Shown here piece by piece: positions 7,005 through 14,950 of a stretch of 64,000 nucleotides of DNA. Under the pieces are notes generated by a model. It searched no databases. It saw nothing but the letters and a program-made list of their open reading frames with translations, and was not told the DNA's origin. Origin of the DNA: CALLPQ01 sp964421675 (GTDB lineage: Bacteria; Pseudomonadota; Alphaproteobacteria; Caulobacterales; Parvularculaceae); NCBI GenBank assembly GCA_964421675.1, contig CAYQXV010000005.1:1-64000 (forward strand), read 5' to 3'. The first letter of the stretch is position 1. Each line of letters starts with the position of its first letter. The position numbers and the translations under genes were made by a program.

Positions 7005-7781
7005 GTGAGTGAATTTATCAAAATTAAAGATACAAACGGCGTTCGCACGATCTGGATGGACCGGCCTGCCGCCAAGAATGCCATTACCCATGCGATGTAT
7101 ACCGCGATAGCGGACACATTATTGGACGCTCAGACCAACAAGGCAGTGAAAGTGGTTGTGCTGACCGGTGCTGGCGATGCGTTTACGGCTGGCAATGATT
7201 TGCAGGATTTCATGCAGACCCCGCCCCATTTAGGCGGCGATGAACCTCGGCCGGTCGAGCGGTTTTTGCGAGGAATCCTAGAGGCTGAAAAAATCCTGAT
7301 TGCCGGGGTCAACGGCGTGGCCGTCGGGGTCGGCGCGACCATGCTGTTACATTGCGATTTTGTGGTTGCGGCGAAATCAGCAAAAATTTCTGCACCCTTT
7401 GTTGATCTCGGATTGGTCCCAGAGGCCGCATCCAGTCTCCTGCTGCCCATGGTTGTGGGCCCGCGCAAGGCAGCGCAGATGTTTATGCTCGGCACATCGA
7501 TCAGCGGCGAGGAAGCGGCAGAATGCGGCCTTGCGACCAGCTGTGTTGACGATGACGTATTTGAGGCGGAATTGATGGCGCTTGCCCAAACTCTTGCGGC
7601 AAAAGCGCCAACGGCGCTGCGTAACACAAAAATGTTGTTGCGTAAAAATACTGCCGCCGCCGCCCAGCGCATGGCGGAAGAGGGTGCGCTGTTCGCTCAA
7701 GGCCTGAAAAGCCCTGAATTTGCTGAGGCTGCGGGCGCTTTCATGCAAAAACGCCCCCCTGATTTTAGCAAATTCGGCTAA
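7005..7781 (+). CDS. enoyl-CoA hydratase/isomerase family protein
   Basis: A 258-residue crotonase-fold enzyme acting on an acyl-CoA in the cytoplasm, probably in fatty-acid or amino-acid breakdown. Evidence: the N-terminal FIKIKDTNGVRTIWMDRPAAKNAI strand (landmarks R-P-x-x-x-N-A), the oxyanion-hole AGNDLQDF, GVAVGVGATMLLHCDFVVA and the FVDLGLVPEAASSLLLP stretch. I chose GTG 7005: AGAGG stands nine bases upstream and the protein then starts where the family starts; the upstream ATG at 6882 would add 41 residues with no counterpart. Of the two catalytic glutamates of true hydratases, only the one in VPEAASS is apparent; the AGND loop resembles isomerase-type members, so hydratase activity is not assured. 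It is monocistronic here. Confidence 0.85.
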   Translation: MSEFIKIKDTNGVRTIWMDRPAAKNAITHAMYTAIADTLLDAQTNKAVKVVVLTGAGDAFTAGNDLQDFMQTPPHLGGDEPRPVERFLRGILEAEKILIAGVNGVAVGVGATMLLHCDFVVAAKSAKISAPFVDLGLVPEAASSLLLPMVVGPRKAAQMFMLGTSISGEEAAECGLATSCVDDDVFEAELMALAQTLAAKAPTALRNTKMLLRKNTAAAAQRMAEEGALFAQGLKSPEFAEAAGAFMQKRPPDFSKFG

Positions 7782-7863
7782 TATCCAACTCACCAATCTC
7801 ACTGCTACGGGCAGGCTAGGAAAATTTGGGACTTTGCTCGGGTTTGACCTTGAGAGATGATCA

Positions 7864-7891
7864 CGGCATGACCATTTGAGTTTGCATGCCG
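7864..7891. repeat. 7-bp inverted repeat upstream of cnoX
   Basis: CGGCATG (7864-7870) and CATGCCG (7885-7891) enclose 14 bases in the 154-base space between the hydratase gene and cnoX. It could be an operator or a leader stem for cnoX. Weak on its own. Confidence 0.25.
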
Positions 7892-7935
7892 GGATGGTAC
7901 AAAACCGCCGGTGAAAAGGAATTGGTGTCCAGTAT

Positions 7936-8901
7936 ATGAGTGATTTTTCCACAACGATGAATGGCAATGGGTTTGGCGGTAATGGGCCGTCTCCCGCTGG
8001 CGGCGCTGGGGCCGATCTGATTAAAGACGGTTCCATCGAAACATTTGAGCAGGATGTATTGGCCACCTCCATGCAGGTGCCGGTAATTGTCGACTTTTGG
8101 GCCCCTTGGTGTGGGCCTTGTAAACAGCTGACCCCTGCGCTGGAAAAAGCCGTGACCGAGGCGGGGGGTAAGGTCCGTCTGGTTAAAATCGATATTGATC
8201 AAAACAAGATGCTCGCCTCCCAGCTGCGCATTCAGTCAGTGCCGACAATTTACGCATTCGTGCAGGGCCAGCCCGTTGATGGCTTTCAGGGCGCGGTGCC
8301 GGAAAGTGAAATCAAAGCCTTTATTCAGCGGATCACCAGCCTTCCGGGTACTGGACAAGCGCCGACCGGTGAACCGAGCGTTGAAGACATGCTCGCCGTT
8401 GCTGGCGAGGCGTTCAATGCCGGTGATGTTGCCTCTGCTGCGCAAGTGTTCGCGCAAATCGCGCAGAGTGATCCGGAAAACCTTCAGGCCATTGCCGGGC
8501 TTGCTCGATGTTATGTCGCCACCGGCGAGGTCGAGCAGGCAACGGCCGTTCTTGACTCAGTGCCTGCAGACAAAAAATCCGATCCCGCCATTACCGCTAT
8601 TCAGGCCGCGATTGATCTGACAATCAGCGGCGCGGATGCGGGCAATGTTGGCCCGCTGGCTGCCACCGTTGAGGCAGAACCAGACAATCATGCCGCACGG
8701 TTCGATCTTGCAGAAGCAATGATCGGCAATAATGATTTGCAAGGGGCAATGGATCAGCTCTTATTGCTGATGGAAAAAGATCGCGAATGGAATGAAGAAG
8801 CGGCACGCAAAAAATTGCTGACCGTTTTTGAAGCGCTCGGCCCCACCGACGAACTGGTTAAGGCGGGTCGCAAGCGTATGTCGTCAATATTGTTTTCGTG
8901 A
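7936..8901 (+). CDS. cnoX: CnoX/YbbN-type thioredoxin co-chaperone
   Basis: A 321-residue protein with a thioredoxin domain (about 30-135) followed by a tetratricopeptide-like helical region (about 150-321). This is the layout of CnoX, a holdase that protects proteins from oxidation during hypochlorous stress and passes them to GroEL. The active site is W-C59-G-P-C62-K, so it keeps both cysteines; the E. coli protein has only one, while the alphaproteobacterial form is known to keep the redox pair. The glycine-rich first 25 residues are disordered-looking. It leads a tight row of four genes with a LON-domain protein, Trm112 and a UbiH-like hydroxylase. Confidence 0.9.
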   Translation: MSDFSTTMNGNGFGGNGPSPAGGAGADLIKDGSIETFEQDVLATSMQVPVIVDFWAPWCGPCKQLTPALEKAVTEAGGKVRLVKIDIDQNKMLASQLRIQSVPTIYAFVQGQPVDGFQGAVPESEIKAFIQRITSLPGTGQAPTGEPSVEDMLAVAGEAFNAGDVASAAQVFAQIAQSDPENLQAIAGLARCYVATGEVEQATAVLDSVPADKKSDPAITAIQAAIDLTISGADAGNVGPLAATVEAEPDNHAARFDLAEAMIGNNDLQGAMDQLLLLMEKDREWNEEAARKKLLTVFEALGPTDELVKAGRKRMSSILFS

Positions 8902-8954
8902 TCGCCGCCCTGATTGAGCGATCATAAGAGTGCACATCGTCTTTACGGAGAATT

Positions 8955-9620
8955 ATGGACAATTCCTCTCGATATATCCGCGCTGGCTCGCTTCCTGAGG
9001 TGATAGCGGTGTTCCCGCTTGGCGGCGCGCTTTTGTTACCCGGGGGGCAGTTGCCGTTAAATATATTTGAGCCTCGCTATTTACGCATGGTTGACGATGC
9101 ATTAGGCCGAACACGGATGATTGGCATGGTGCAACCGCGCAGTGATGCGGATCGGGGTGATAAGCCAGCACTTTATTCAATTGGCTGTGCGGGCCGCCTA
9201 ACAAGTTTTGCCGAGAGTGATGATGGGCGATATCTGATTACATTGACCGGGCAGCGCCGTTTCCGTGTTGTCGAAGAGCTTAGCGTTGATACCCCTTACA
9301 GGCAGGTCAGTGTTGATTGGGAAGCTTATGCGGGCGACGGCGTGCCTGATCCAACATCGGAGATGATAGACCGCGAACGGCTTTTGAATGCGATGGAGCT
9401 ATATCTCGATACGGAAGGGTTAAAAACCGATTGGGATGCGGTGGAAGAAGCCCCCAGCGAAGCACTTGTGGTTTCACTTGCCATGGGGTGTCCGTTTGAG
9501 CCCAATGAAAAACAGGCTTTATTGGAAGCGGGAACCAGCGCAGAGCGCTCTGAATGTTTGATTACCTTGATGGAAATGTCCTGCGTCGATGACGGTAAAA
9601 ACGATTCCTTTATGCAGTAA
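8955..9620 (+). CDS. LON N-terminal-domain (peptidase S16-like) protein
   Basis: A 221-residue protein made of the substrate-binding LON N-terminal domain alone: VIAVFPLGGALLLPGGQLPLNIFEPRYLRMV (landmarks FPL and FEPRY, residues about 16-45) is the hallmark opening. No AAA ATPase or protease part is present, so it is not a protease but a stand-alone binding protein of unknown client. Start ATG 8955 has GGAG four bases upstream. It follows cnoX by 53 bases and precedes the Trm112 gene by 35; this pairing is common in alphaproteobacteria and hints at a shared protein-quality role. Confidence 0.88.
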   Translation: MDNSSRYIRAGSLPEVIAVFPLGGALLLPGGQLPLNIFEPRYLRMVDDALGRTRMIGMVQPRSDADRGDKPALYSIGCAGRLTSFAESDDGRYLITLTGQRRFRVVEELSVDTPYRQVSVDWEAYAGDGVPDPTSEMIDRERLLNAMELYLDTEGLKTDWDAVEEAPSEALVVSLAMGCPFEPNEKQALLEAGTSAERSECLITLMEMSCVDDGKNDSFMQ

Positions 9621-9655
9621 GCAATTGCTGAGATGAAAGCTGGCCAAGCGATAAA

Positions 9656-9934
9656 ATGATGCCCGAAAATTCAGATATAAATAACGAAGACGCCAAATCC
9701 CAAGATAGTAGGCACCAAGATCGGGCACATGAGCCAATGGTGATTGATCCGCGAATGTTGGAGCTGCTTGTTTGTCCGCAAACGCGCGGGCCGTTAACAT
9801 TGGACCGGGAAAAGCGTGAATTGATTAGCCAGCGCGCCGGGCTTGCTTATCCGATCCGCGACTCGATACCCATCATGTTGCCCGAAGAGGCGCGAACGCT
9901 CAGCGATGATGAGCGCGAAAAGGCTAATCGGTAA
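9656..9934 (+). CDS. Trm112/YcaR family small protein
   Basis: A 92-residue protein of the Trm112 (UPF0434) family: MLELLVCPQTRGPLTLDREK, then a AGLAYPIRDSIPIML ending. The family often binds zinc through two CxxC pairs or serves as a partner that stabilises methyltransferases; here only one cysteine (in LVCPQTRG) remains, so zinc binding is unlikely. The first 27 residues are polar and may be an extension; ATG at 9737 is an alternative start. Its TAA overlaps the ATG of the next gene (TAATG), showing translational coupling with the hydroxylase. Confidence 0.82.
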   Translation: MMPENSDINNEDAKSQDSRHQDRAHEPMVIDPRMLELLVCPQTRGPLTLDREKRELISQRAGLAYPIRDSIPIMLPEEARTLSDDEREKANR

Positions 9935-11211
9935 TGGCCAACGCCGAAAAAGATCTTCATACAGATATTGCCATTGTCGGCGGTGGGTTGACCGGCGGGC
10001 TTGCCGCTCTTGCTCTTGCGCGGCGCGGTTTTTCCATTGCACTGATTGAGCGCAGCCCAAAAGAAGCTTTGTTGGCAAGCCATTTTGATGGACGCACCAC
10101 AGCGATTGCGTTCGCCTCCATGCGGATGCTCAACCGGCTCGATTTGTGGGATGACATAGATGCTTTTTCTGAACCCATTCGCGATATTCTCGTGACTGAT
10201 GGCCAGCGCCAGACGCGGTTTCGCGAAGGCGGGCTTTCCAGTTTTCATATGCATTTCGATAGCAATGCCCTCGATAAAGACACGCCGTTGGGATGGATTG
10301 TCGAAAATCACGCCCTACGCCGGGCCATATTCAGTGCCCTTGATAAAGAAAAAGATGTCACGGTGTTCGATCAGACATCCTGCCAACATGTAGATTTTGG
10401 ACCGGGGCGTGCAGTGCTGGAATTGTCAGCAGGGCGCTCTGTTACGACAAATCTGGTATTGGCTGCGGATGGCAAGCAATCGCCGTTGCGCGCGCAAGCG
10501 GGGTTGCGGGTTAATCGGTGGAAATATCAACAAACCGGTCTCGTTGCGACGGTTGCTCATGAGCATCCTCATAATGGGTTTGCGCAGGAATATTTTTTGC
10601 CTGGCGGACCATTTGCGATATTGCCAATGACTACAAAGAGCGACGGGTCAAACAAGACATATCGCTCCTCGCTGGTATGGACAGATAAAATTCCGTTGGC
10701 TGAACGTTTAATGGCCAGTGATGATGAAACGTTTAAGCGCGAGCTGACCCAGCGGTTTGGGTCTTATCTTGGCGGGTTAGAAGTTGATGGGCCGCGGTTT
10801 TCCTATCCGCTTTCCTTTCATCTTTCTCATAAATTTGTAAGTGCGCGTCTTGCCTTGGTTGGCGATGCGGTGCGAGCAATCCATCCTATTGCAGGCCAAG
10901 GGTTTAATCTGGCGATTAAAGATATTGCAGCGCTTTGCGATGTGCTGGCCGATGGGCGCGGTGTTGGCCTTGATATTGGCCATGAGAGCGCGTTGCAGCC
11001 TTATCAACAATGGCGCCGTTTTGACTCGGTCTCTCTTGCGTTGGGTACGGATTTATTGAACCGATTATTTTCCAACAATCAGCCAGCAATCCGGTTGATG
11101 AGAGGTGCAGGGCTTGGTGTTGTCAACGCAAGCCGGCCGGTACGGCAATTTTTTATGCGTCAGGCCGGCGCCGACGTTGGAACCTTGCCCAGCCTTTTAC
11201 AGCCCTTATAG
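9934..11211 (+). CDS. UbiH/Coq6-family FAD-dependent hydroxylase
   Basis: A 425-residue flavoprotein monooxygenase that probably hydroxylates the ring of a ubiquinone precursor at the membrane. Visible are the FAD Rossmann motif DIAIVGGGLTGGLAALALAR (residues about 9-28), and the second FAD motif LALVGDAVRAIHPIAGQGFN (about 305-325), with GDA and the HPIAGQGFN typical of UbiH/UbiF/UbiI rather than of salicylate hydroxylases. Which ring position it modifies cannot be told, since alphaproteobacteria use several related paralogues. It ends the cnoX-LON-Trm112 row and converges with the aspartic protease gene, four bases apart. Confidence 0.88.
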   Translation: MANAEKDLHTDIAIVGGGLTGGLAALALARRGFSIALIERSPKEALLASHFDGRTTAIAFASMRMLNRLDLWDDIDAFSEPIRDILVTDGQRQTRFREGGLSSFHMHFDSNALDKDTPLGWIVENHALRRAIFSALDKEKDVTVFDQTSCQHVDFGPGRAVLELSAGRSVTTNLVLAADGKQSPLRAQAGLRVNRWKYQQTGLVATVAHEHPHNGFAQEYFLPGGPFAILPMTTKSDGSNKTYRSSLVWTDKIPLAERLMASDDETFKRELTQRFGSYLGGLEVDGPRFSYPLSFHLSHKFVSARLALVGDAVRAIHPIAGQGFNLAIKDIAALCDVLADGRGVGLDIGHESALQPYQQWRRFDSVSLALGTDLLNRLFSNNQPAIRLMRGAGLGVVNASRPVRQFFMRQAGADVGTLPSLLQPL

Positions 11212-11215
11212 GCAT

Positions 11216-11734
11216 TTATTCCGTTAGTATCATTTCACCATTGCGCGTTTCTACGCTTGAGATACGCGACAGAAAACTCATGCCTAAAAGATTTATGTCG
11301 AGTTGTTTGTCGGGCAAAATAAAAGCATCAACATCATATAAAGTTAGACCATCAATCTCCAGGCGATCGAGCGTTACGCGCGCGGCTTTGGTATGGCCAT
11401 TTGCAGTTGAGATGGGGTGGCGAAAATCATCATAGCGCAACAATACGCCCGCGCGTTGCAATGCTGTTTCTTGCAAGGCAACAAAGCTTGCACCGGTATC
11501 GATGAGAAAATTTGTAGGTCGATTATTGACCCGGCCTGTTACATAATATTGATGATTTGCCGCTGCGGGAATGCGCACTCTGCGCTGATGGGATTTGCGT
11601 TTTTGCGGTTTGCTTTCGGAGACAATGTCGACTTTTTCCCCGTCTGCGTCAGCAAGACCTTCATCTTGCAACAGACGTGCACTGATCACAGCCATCATCA
11701 CAATGAGGGCACAAAGTATATACTCAAAGCGCAT
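11216..11734 (-). CDS. membrane-anchored retropepsin-like aspartic protease (TIGR02281 type)
   Basis: A 172-residue protein with one N-terminal membrane segment (about 3-18) and a clan AA aspartic protease domain: FLID79TGASFVAL holds the catalytic aspartate, and a hydrophobic INLLGMSFL follows at about 150-158 as the second landmark. Members of this family work as dimers, each giving one aspartate, probably on the periplasmic face. A basic linker (about 42-54, QKRKSHQRRVR) separates anchor and domain. It stands alone on the minus strand between the hydroxylase and dapB. Its substrate is not known. Confidence 0.87.
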   Translation of the reverse strand: MRFEYILCALIVMMAVISARLLQDEGLADADGEKVDIVSESKPQKRKSHQRRVRIPAAANHQYYVTGRVNNRPTNFLIDTGASFVALQETALQRAGVLLRYDDFRHPISTANGHTKAARVTLDRLEIDGLTLYDVDAFILPDKQLDINLLGMSFLSRISSVETRNGEMILTE

Positions 11735-11796
11735 ATCGACACACCATCCCTGATTAAACCAGAGCTAGTGGTTACAAGGTTTGCGTTAAGAAACCG

Positions 11797-12630
11797 CTAG
11801 AGATTAAGAACAGATTTCATCGAATAGTGACCGGCATCGCGCAGGCCCGTTCCATTTTGAGACAACCAGCGCGCGGCGCGCATGGCGCCATGGGCGAATA
11901 CGCCGCGATTGAGCGCACGATGAGAAAGGGTGATGGTCTCACTTTCGCCGGCAAATAAAACATCATGATCGCCGATAATCGCACCGCCTCGAATCGCTTG
12001 AAATCCGATAGTGCCTGGCTGGCGCGCGCCGGTAATGCCGTCGCGGGCGCGCTGAGAGTTGTCTTTGAGAGAAATGTTTCGCCCGGTAGCAGCAGCCTCG
12101 CCCAAAAGCAGCGCGGTGCCGGAAGGCGCATCGACTTTGTGGCGGTGATGGCTTTCGGTGATTTCAATATCGAAACTGTCATCAAGGCGCGCAGCCACCT
12201 GCTCAACAAGGGCACTTAACAAGGTTACGCCGGTGCTCATATTGCCAGCTTTGACCATGGGCAGGTTTTTTGACAGGGCGATAAGCTCTGCGTCCTGTTC
12301 ATCAGTGAACCCGGTCGTGCCCAACACCAGCCCTGCGCCGTGCTCAGCGCAAAGGCGTGCGTGATCAAGGCTTGCACCCGGCGCGGTAAAATCAATCACG
12401 ATTGGATTTTGTCCGGCCGTGCTGGCAAGGCTCTCGCGCAGGCAAGAGGAGACGATAATCTGCGCTTTATCGCGCCCGCAAAGCGTACCCGCATCCTTGC
12501 CAAGGGCCGGTGAGCCCTCCCGATCAATGGTGCCAGCAAGGGCCAGATCGTCTGCCTCAAGGGCGATCGCGATCAGGGTTTGCCCCATGCGCCCGCCGGC
12601 CCCGGTAATCAATATTGATGTTGTCGCCAT
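11797..12630 (-). CDS. dapB: 4-hydroxy-tetrahydrodipicolinate reductase
   Basis: A 277-residue enzyme of the lysine and meso-diaminopimelate pathway, reducing the DapA product with NADPH or NADH in the cytoplasm. Evidence: the N-terminal nucleotide site ILITGAGGRMGQTLI, GTTGF for substrate-loop contact, and the hallmark ESHHRHKVDAPSGTAL (active-site HH and K). I chose ATG 12630, eight bases after AGGA; ATG 12633 is directly adjacent, and frames open further upstream only by running through the trmD region. It is divergent from trmD with about 70 bases between them, so the two promoters must overlap. Confidence 0.95.
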   Translation of the reverse strand: MATTSILITGAGGRMGQTLIAIALEADDLALAGTIDREGSPALGKDAGTLCGRDKAQIIVSSCLRESLASTAGQNPIVIDFTAPGASLDHARLCAEHGAGLVLGTTGFTDEQDAELIALSKNLPMVKAGNMSTGVTLLSALVEQVAARLDDSFDIEITESHHRHKVDAPSGTALLLGEAAATGRNISLKDNSQRARDGITGARQPGTIGFQAIRGGAIIGDHDVLFAGESETITLSHRALNRGVFAHGAMRAARWLSQNGTGLRDAGHYSMKSVLNL

Positions 12631-12700
12631 CATCTCGTTCCTTGATGTGCTGTCAGATGCGCTCTTGCTCGATTGCGACCTGTTGGCTAACAGGTGCAGG

Positions 12701-13498
12701 ATGTGGAAAGCAAGTGTTCTCACGCTATATCCTGAGTTGTTTCCGGGTCCCTTGGATGGCTCGGTTATTGGTCGGTCGCGCGCCAAGACTGGGGTGAATG
12801 GCGAACCAGAGGGGGATGCCCCCTCTGATGCCCCCTCTAATGGGAGCCCTCAAGCGGGGGCCGCATGGTCCCTTGAGACCATCCCATTGCGCTCTTTTTC
12901 TGACAATCGCTATGGCTCAATCGATGATACCCCGTCTGGCGGCGGGGCGGGCCTGGTTATGCGCGCAGATATATTGGCCAAGGCGATTGATAGCCTGACC
13001 CCCAGCGAGCGCCCAATTATCTATCTTTCTCCTCGAGGGCGGCCCTTTGATCAGGCTTATGCCCGCGAGCTTGCCGATGGGCCGGGGGTTAGCCTGTTAT
13101 GCGGCAGATTTGAGGGTGTTGATGCCCGCTTATTGCAGGCGCGCCCAATTATTGAGGTCTCAATCGGTGATTTTGTGCTCGCAGGCGGTGAAATTGCCGC
13201 AATGGCGATGATCGAGGCTTGCGTTCGATTGCTACCCGGCGTATTAGGCAGCGCTTGTTCCTTGGGCGAGGAAAGTTTTGAGGATAATCTTCTGGAATAT
13301 CCCCAATTTACGCGTCCGCAGGAGTTTGAGGGGCTGACCATTCCGTCAGTGCTGACCTCCGGGAACCATAAAAAGATAACAGACTGGCGACGCCAGCAAG
13401 CCGAAGAGATAACGCGAACGCGACGACCGGACCTCTGGGAGAGGTATGTAAAAAACGGTCCTATCCGGCGCATAAAAACAAAGGAACGCGATCAATGA
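12701..13498 (+). CDS. trmD: tRNA (guanine-37-N1)-methyltransferase with an internal insertion
   Basis: A 265-residue knotted methyltransferase that makes m1G37 in tRNAs to prevent frameshifting. Family landmarks are MWKASVLTLYPELFPGPL, DDTPSGGGAGLVM, YLSPRGRPFDQ, LLCGRFEGVDARL, and SIGDFVLAGGEIAAM for the SAM-binding knot, then the C-terminal helical TSGNHKKI part. Residues about 30-52 are extra: between GRS and W-S-L-E other proteins have only a few residues, while here lies an Asp/Ala/Pro/Ser/Gly-rich stretch with a DAPSDAPS repeat. ATG 12701 is the family start; longer frames overlap dapB. Its TGA overlaps the rplS start. The usual rpsP and rimM partners are not upstream. Confidence 0.95.
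   Translation: MWKASVLTLYPELFPGPLDGSVIGRSRAKTGVNGEPEGDAPSDAPSNGSPQAGAAWSLETIPLRSFSDNRYGSIDDTPSGGGAGLVMRADILAKAIDSLTPSERPIIYLSPRGRPFDQAYARELADGPGVSLLCGRFEGVDARLLQARPIIEVSIGDFVLAGGEIAAMAMIEACVRLLPGVLGSACSLGEESFEDNLLEYPQFTRPQEFEGLTIPSVLTSGNHKKITDWRRQQAEEITRTRRPDLWERYVKNGPIRRIKTKERDQ
12808..12838. repeat. 12-bp tandem duplication and hairpin inside trmD
   Basis: GATGCCCCCTCT occurs twice in a row (12815-12826 and 12827-12838), encoding DAPS-DAPS. The first copy also makes a perfect 8-bp hairpin with AGAGGGGG at 12808-12815 around an ATG loop. Slipped replication at this hairpin would explain the duplication. Confidence 0.8.
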
Positions 13499-13869
13499 AT
13501 ATCATTGAGCAGCTCAATAAAGAGCACATCGAAGAACTCGGTAAGACTGTGCCGGAATTTGCCGCAGGAGACACACTGCGGGTTAATGTTAAAGTTAAAG
13601 AGGGCGAGCGCGAGCGGATCCAGGCCTTTGAAGGCGTGTGCATCGCGCGCAATGGCGGTGGCTTGCAGCAGAGCTTTACAGTACGCAAAATTTCTTTTGG
13701 TGAAGGTGTTGAACGGGTATTCCCGGTTTACTCCCCGCTCGTTGACAGCATCACCGTCGTGCGCCGCGGTAAAGTTCGTCGCGCAAAACTATATTATCTG
13801 CGCGAGCGCCGTGGCCGCTCTGCACGGATTAAAGAAAAAACAGATCGTCGTACTGACGGTAAAAAATAG
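13495..13869 (+). CDS. rplS: 50S ribosomal protein L19
   Basis: A 124-residue ribosomal protein at the 30S-50S interface. It starts MNIIEQLNKEHIEELGKTVP and holds the family's FAAGDTLRVNVKVKEGERERIQAFEGVCIARNGGG (landmarks GDT, VKVKEG, FEGVCI) and RRGKVRRAKLYYLRERRGRSARI near the end, then a basic tail. Length is normal. Its ATG overlaps the TGA of trmD (ATGA), so the two are translationally coupled, and a strong terminator follows. Confidence 0.98.
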   Translation: MNIIEQLNKEHIEELGKTVPEFAAGDTLRVNVKVKEGERERIQAFEGVCIARNGGGLQQSFTVRKISFGEGVERVFPVYSPLVDSITVVRRGKVRRAKLYYLRERRGRSARIKEKTDRRTDGKK

Positions 13870-13892
13870 CCGAGATTTTCTCGTTTAAATTG

Positions 13893-13927
13893 AAAAAAAC
13901 GGCCCGCCATTGAGCGGGCCGTTTTTT
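13893..13927. terminator. bidirectional terminator between rplS and bioB
   Basis: AAAAAACGGCCCGC and GCGGGCCGTTTTTT pair around a CATTGA loop. T and A tracts lie on both sides, so it can stop rplS transcripts on the plus strand and bioB transcripts on the minus strand. Confidence 0.92.
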
Positions 13928-13975
13928 GTCGCCCCTCATAATTTCTATACAGGATAGGCGGCGCTGTGCGTCTTG

Positions 13976-14935
13976 CTAGATCAGGGTGATGCCAAGTTTT
14001 TCAAACAGGGCTTCGTCCTGCGAGCATCCCGGATTGTCTGTTGTTAGCAATCGGTCGCCGATGAAGATGGAATTTGCGCCTGCCAGAAAACATAAAGCTT
14101 GTGTTTCATCGCTCATCTGTTCGCGGCCTGCGGAAAGTCTGACGAACGATGTTGGCATCATGATGCGCGCAATGGCGATTAATCGGACAAAGTCTAGCGC
14201 TGGCAATGAACCAGATTGGCCAAGCGGCGTACCATCAACAGGCACCAATGCATTGATAGGCACGGATTCAGGGCAGGGCGTCATATTTGCGAGGGCCAAC
14301 AAGAGACCGGCGCGGTCTTGCGCTTCTTCGCCCATGCCAACAATGCCGCCGCAACAAACTTTCATTCCGCTGGCGCGCACCCGCTCCAGCGTTGCAATGC
14401 GGTCTTCAAAGGTGCGCGTTGAAATGACTTTGGAATAATATTCCGGAGACGTATCAATATTGTGATTGTAATAATCAAGACCGGCCTGTGCGAGGGTTGT
14501 TGCTTGCTCATCCGATAGCATGCCAAGGGTCATGCAGGTTTCTAGCCCCAAACCTTTGACATCCCGAACCATGTCGCACAAGGCGTCCATATCGCGGTCT
14601 TTGGGGGAGCGCCAGGCCGCGCCCATGCAAAAGCGCGAAGCGCCCTCTGCTTTTGCGGTTTTGGCTTCTGATAAAACCGTTTCGCGGTCCATGAGTTTGC
14701 TGGCTTCCAATCCGGTATCGAAATGCGCGGATTGATTGCAATAGCCACAATCTTCCGGGCACCCGCCGGTTTTTATAGAAGCAAGCCGCGCGCCTTGAAC
14801 TTCATTCGCTGAGAAGTGCTCGCGGTGAGTCTTTTGCGCTTGCCACAAAACATCATTGAACGGCATTGCCATCAAATTTTCGATATCAGTGCGCGTCCAA
14901 ATCTTCGCCGGGGCTCTATCTTCACCGTCCATCAT
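13976..14935 (-). CDS. bioB: biotin synthase
   Basis: A 319-residue radical-SAM enzyme that inserts sulfur into dethiobiotin, the last step of biotin synthesis. GGCPEDCGYCNQS (about residues 52-65) carries the C-x3-C-x2-C that binds the 4Fe-4S cluster, with YNHNIDTSPE and GMGE further on as family landmarks. Length is normal. Two adjacent ATG codons (14935, 14932) are possible; GGAG lies four and seven bases before them, which favours the second slightly. No other bio genes are nearby, and amn lies 15 bases upstream on the same strand, so the two may be cotranscribed. Confidence 0.96.
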   Translation of the reverse strand: MMDGEDRAPAKIWTRTDIENLMAMPFNDVLWQAQKTHREHFSANEVQGARLASIKTGGCPEDCGYCNQSAHFDTGLEASKLMDRETVLSEAKTAKAEGASRFCMGAAWRSPKDRDMDALCDMVRDVKGLGLETCMTLGMLSDEQATTLAQAGLDYYNHNIDTSPEYYSKVISTRTFEDRIATLERVRASGMKVCCGGIVGMGEEAQDRAGLLLALANMTPCPESVPINALVPVDGTPLGQSGSLPALDFVRLIAIARIMMPTSFVRLSAGREQMSDETQALCFLAGANSIFIGDRLLTTDNPGCSQDEALFEKLGITLI

Positions 14936-14950
14936 GGTACTCCAAAACTA

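Noticed and set aside
12633..12786. N-terminal extension of dapB
   Set aside because: It would overlap trmD on the other strand; the family start and the ribosome site are at 12630-12633.
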